DNA of 64,000 bases from NCBI RefSeq assembly GCF_000827595.2, contig NZ_LN776183.1, positions 468,273 through 532,272 of the forward strand. The letters are read 5' to 3'. Below are positions 61,972 through 64,000 of the stretch, one piece after another. Below the pieces are notes generated by a model that ran no database searches, was not told the DNA's origin, and saw only the letters and a program-made list of their open reading frames with translations. How positions within the stretch are numbered: the first letter of the stretch is position 1; every line of letters begins with the position of its first letter. The DNA is from Necropsobacter massiliensis (GTDB lineage Bacteria > Pseudomonadota > Gammaproteobacteria > Enterobacterales > Pasteurellaceae). The position numbers and the translations under genes are program-made.

Positions 61972-63552
61972 TTATTTACCGCTGTCACCGTAATTACCAA
62001 GTACTCTGGCGCTCGGATCGTTGACGTTGCAGCCTTCCCATGTCTTATTTGGCATCCAGAAATCTTTAATCCAGTGTGCCTGACCCGGATAAAATTGCTC
62101 AAAGATGTCACGATACAGCAGCGCTTCTTTGGTAAATGGCGTCGCATACGGGTATTTTTCTTTTGCCTGCAATAACGCATTATCGTCGTATTTACTTTCG
62201 GCAAAGGCTTTTAGGTGATCGACCATAGAATGTCCCACCGCATCACTGAAAGCGGCTTTTTCACGGTATAAAATACCGTCTGGTAAATAGCCCGAGCCTT
62301 CAAATGCTTTGCGCAACAGATATTTTCCTTTGTGATACACATTCATTTTACGTTCCGGATTAATGCTCATCGCATAATCGACAAATGCAATATCACTGAA
62401 CGGTACCCGCGCTTCCAGCGAGTTTGCCGCCAAGCAACGATCTGCACGCAATACATCATACATATACAGTTCACGAATTCGTTTTTGTGCTTCTTGCTGA
62501 AATGCAGCGGCATCCGGCGCAAAATCAGTATATTTATAGCCAAAAATTTCATCGCTAACTTCGCCGGTTAGCAACACTTTTAAATCCGTTTTCTGACGAA
62601 TATATTTACACACCAAATACATACCAATACTGGCACGAATTGTTGTGATATCCCACGTTTCCAAATGCCAGATAACCTGTTCCAGACAGCCGATTACCTC
62701 ATCTTTTGTCATACTGACTTCCGTATGCTCAGTACCTAAAAAATCAGCAACCTCTTTGGCATACTTTAAATCAATCGGATCGGTATCCATCCCTACCGCA
62801 AATGTTTTAATCGGTTTGTCCGAATGTTTCTGCGCAATAGCACAAACCAACGACGAATCCAGTCCGCCGCTGAGCAAAAAGCCAAGTGGTGCATCAGCAC
62901 TCAAGCGCTTGATCACAGCAGCTTCCAGCTTTTCACGCAACTTCCGCGCAATACAATCAATATTCTGTTCAACGATCGTTTTAGGATCTGCAATATCGTT
63001 ATAGCAAATAAATTGGCTGCCGTCGTAATAATGACCCGGCGGAAAAGGGCTAATATCGCGACAAAACGGCTGTAGCGCCTTCGCTTCCGAAGAAAACGCA
63101 ATCCCGCCAGTTTGCTTATCATAGCCGTAAAACATTGGACGAATACCGATGGGATCGCGTCCAGCATAAATTTTTCCGCTTTGAGTATCCACCAAGACTA
63201 GTGCGAACTCTGCATCCAGCATCTTCATCATCACTTCAATACCAAGGCGCTGATAAAGTGGAATCAATACTTCACAGTCACTCTCAGAACGAAAATCATA
63301 ATCGCTTTCCAGCATTTGTTTCAGTTGCGGATAATTATAAATTTCTCCATTACAGACCAACTCAATACCGTTATGTTTGAAAGGTTGATTGCCGTTATCC
63401 GTTAAATCCATAATTGATAAACGATGAAATCCCCAGACTCCGTTACTTTCAGAAGCTAAATATTGATTATCCGGCCCGCGATGAAATAATGTATCAAATC
63501 CGCGTTTAACATCCTCTGAATACGCCGCTGAAGAAAAAATAAATCCACACAT
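61972..63552 (-). CDS. asnB: asparagine synthase, glutamine-hydrolysing
   Basis: Makes asparagine from aspartate with glutamine as nitrogen donor. The N-terminal glutaminase domain has the nucleophile Cys2 (MCGFIFS), FHRGPDN and CNGEIYNY. The synthetase domain carries the ATP-pyrophosphatase loop LLSGGLDSSLVCAIA and LLTGEVSDEIFGYKY, where many homologues read GEGSDE. It has 526 residues, against 554 in E. coli, so a few loops are shorter. It lies where nrdB is expected, which suggests a rearrangement. It has an AT-rich upstream region. Confidence 0.94.
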   Translation of the reverse strand: MCGFIFSSAAYSEDVKRGFDTLFHRGPDNQYLASESNGVWGFHRLSIMDLTDNGNQPFKHNGIELVCNGEIYNYPQLKQMLESDYDFRSESDCEVLIPLYQRLGIEVMMKMLDAEFALVLVDTQSGKIYAGRDPIGIRPMFYGYDKQTGGIAFSSEAKALQPFCRDISPFPPGHYYDGSQFICYNDIADPKTIVEQNIDCIARKLREKLEAAVIKRLSADAPLGFLLSGGLDSSLVCAIAQKHSDKPIKTFAVGMDTDPIDLKYAKEVADFLGTEHTEVSMTKDEVIGCLEQVIWHLETWDITTIRASIGMYLVCKYIRQKTDLKVLLTGEVSDEIFGYKYTDFAPDAAAFQQEAQKRIRELYMYDVLRADRCLAANSLEARVPFSDIAFVDYAMSINPERKMNVYHKGKYLLRKAFEGSGYLPDGILYREKAAFSDAVGHSMVDHLKAFAESKYDDNALLQAKEKYPYATPFTKEALLYRDIFEQFYPGQAHWIKDFWMPNKTWEGCNVNDPSARVLGNYGDSGK

Positions 63553-63758
63553 ATATAAAATCCTATTGCTAAAATAACAATGACGATATTAATATAAATT
63601 CAATATCAGTCAATCAAAACAATACAAAATCAATATAAAAATCAACTAACTTAAAAAACATATAAAAATATCATCAATACATTAACATTTAACTAATTTA
63701 AATATCGTTATACACAATTGCGCGTTATCGTACCACAGATAAAAATTCGCTAAAAACA
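63553..63758. other. AT-rich region upstream of asnB
   Basis: About 200 bp of very AT-rich DNA with no credible ORF. It probably holds the asnB promoter, but no box pair stands out. The next 200 bp contain a hairpin and a tandem repeat. Confidence 0.4.
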
Positions 63759-63797
63759 CACCGCACTTTATGTTGAGTAAAAAGTGCGGTGCGTTTT
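63759..63797 (+). terminator. inverted uptake-signal pair near the right edge
   Basis: ACCGCACTTT (63760-63769) and AAAGTGCGGT (63781-63790) with an 11-nt loop, followed by GCGTTTTT. No gene ends just before it on the + strand, so it may be a relic. Confidence 0.5.
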
Positions 63798-63913
63798 TCG
63801 ATTGTTTGATGGATTTGCCGGAGGAGGCGATTGTCTGGTGTGGGATTTTTCGAATAGACATTAAGATTGAATTGAATATTCCAATTAAGGCTAAACGCCG
63901 TTTATCGTTTGAT

Positions 63914-63949
63914 GTTGGCGTTGGCGTTGGCGTTGGCGTTGGCGTTGGC
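63914..63949 (+). repeat. six copies of the hexanucleotide GTTGGC
   Basis: Six perfect tandem GTTGGC units. The + frame through them reads Gly-Val repeats in a 65-codon ORF (63770-63967) and the - frame reads Pro-Thr repeats. Neither ORF has a recognisable match, so I do not call a gene. Changes in copy number would not shift the frame. Confidence 0.8.
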
Positions 63950-63965
63950 GCCAATTATCGCCCAT

Positions 63966-63992
63966 AAAAAAACCACAAGCACTTGCTTGTGG
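63966..63992 (-). terminator. terminator of a gene outside the window
   Basis: CCACAAGC-ACTT-GCTTGTGG. On the - strand it is followed by seven T, so it ends a gene lying to the right of the window. Confidence 0.75.
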
Positions 63993-64000
63993 CTCTTCTT

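Noticed and set aside
63682..63954. 90-codon open frame on the - strand with a Pro-Thr repeat
   Set aside because: It is made from the hexanucleotide repeat plus AT-rich DNA, with no ribosome-binding site or family likeness.

Overview
The window is chromosomal DNA from a member of the Pasteurellaceae. The nine-base uptake signal AAGTGCGGT (or its complement) occurs dozens of times, often as inverted pairs at gene ends. This is the Haemophilus-type uptake sequence, not the ACAAGCGGT type of the Actinobacillus pleuropneumoniae branch. Gene order also fits: rlmE-ftsH-folP-glmM-sixA, rsmI/lpoA-yraN-diaA-dolP, hns-purU and yoaA-tsaB-slp-fadD-rnd are conserved gammaproteobacterial or Pasteurellaceae neighbourhoods. 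I cannot name the species from sequence alone.

Layout. 1-31.5 kb is housekeeping DNA: RNase D (cut by the window edge), FadD, Slp, TsaB, YoaA, a hexose-6-phosphate mutarotase, an AEC carrier, riboflavin synthase and a MATE pump. Next come an iron-type TonB receptor with a YddA-like ABC half-transporter, pyruvate kinase, tRNA-Val(GAC), SelD, GntR, NhaA, IlvIH, an NhaC-family transporter behind a lysine riboswitch, H-NS, PurU, HemA, GloB, YcaO, ZapG and the DNA-mimic protein YciU. 31.5-38.6 kb is an accessory island: a complete type II-C CRISPR-Cas locus with cas9, cas1, cas2, twelve identical repeats and a divergent tracrRNA. 38.7-63.6 kb returns to core genes: a DMT transporter, dapD, a DctPQM TRAP transporter, cysB, rluB, a YciO-type protein, rsmI, the lpoA cluster, the glmM-folP-ftsH-rlmE cluster, yhbY, greA, dacB, nrdA and asnB. 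The right edge carries a six-copy hexanucleotide repeat.

The most notable region is the CRISPR locus. The array reads on the + strand, convergent with cas9-cas1-cas2 on the - strand, and ends in its own terminator. Every repeat ends in a perfect extended -10 promoter (TGTTATAAT), as in the meningococcal type II-C system where each crRNA has its own promoter. Upstream of the first regular repeat lies 1,344 bp of phage structural-gene DNA. It is cut mid-gene at both ends exactly against CRISPR repeats, and the outer repeat is a 35-nt copy that has lost the T of its extended -10. In effect the array contains a phage fragment in the position of a giant spacer. tracrRNA and cas9 are driven by overlapping divergent promoters, and an intrinsic terminator lies between cas9 and cas1.

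Other points of interest are the lysine riboswitch on the NhaC-type transporter, an nrdA with two NrdR-like boxes but no adjacent nrdB, a TonB receptor promoter with an overlapping Fur-like site, SelD with cysteine at the active site, and inverted uptake-signal pairs used as terminators at several gene ends.
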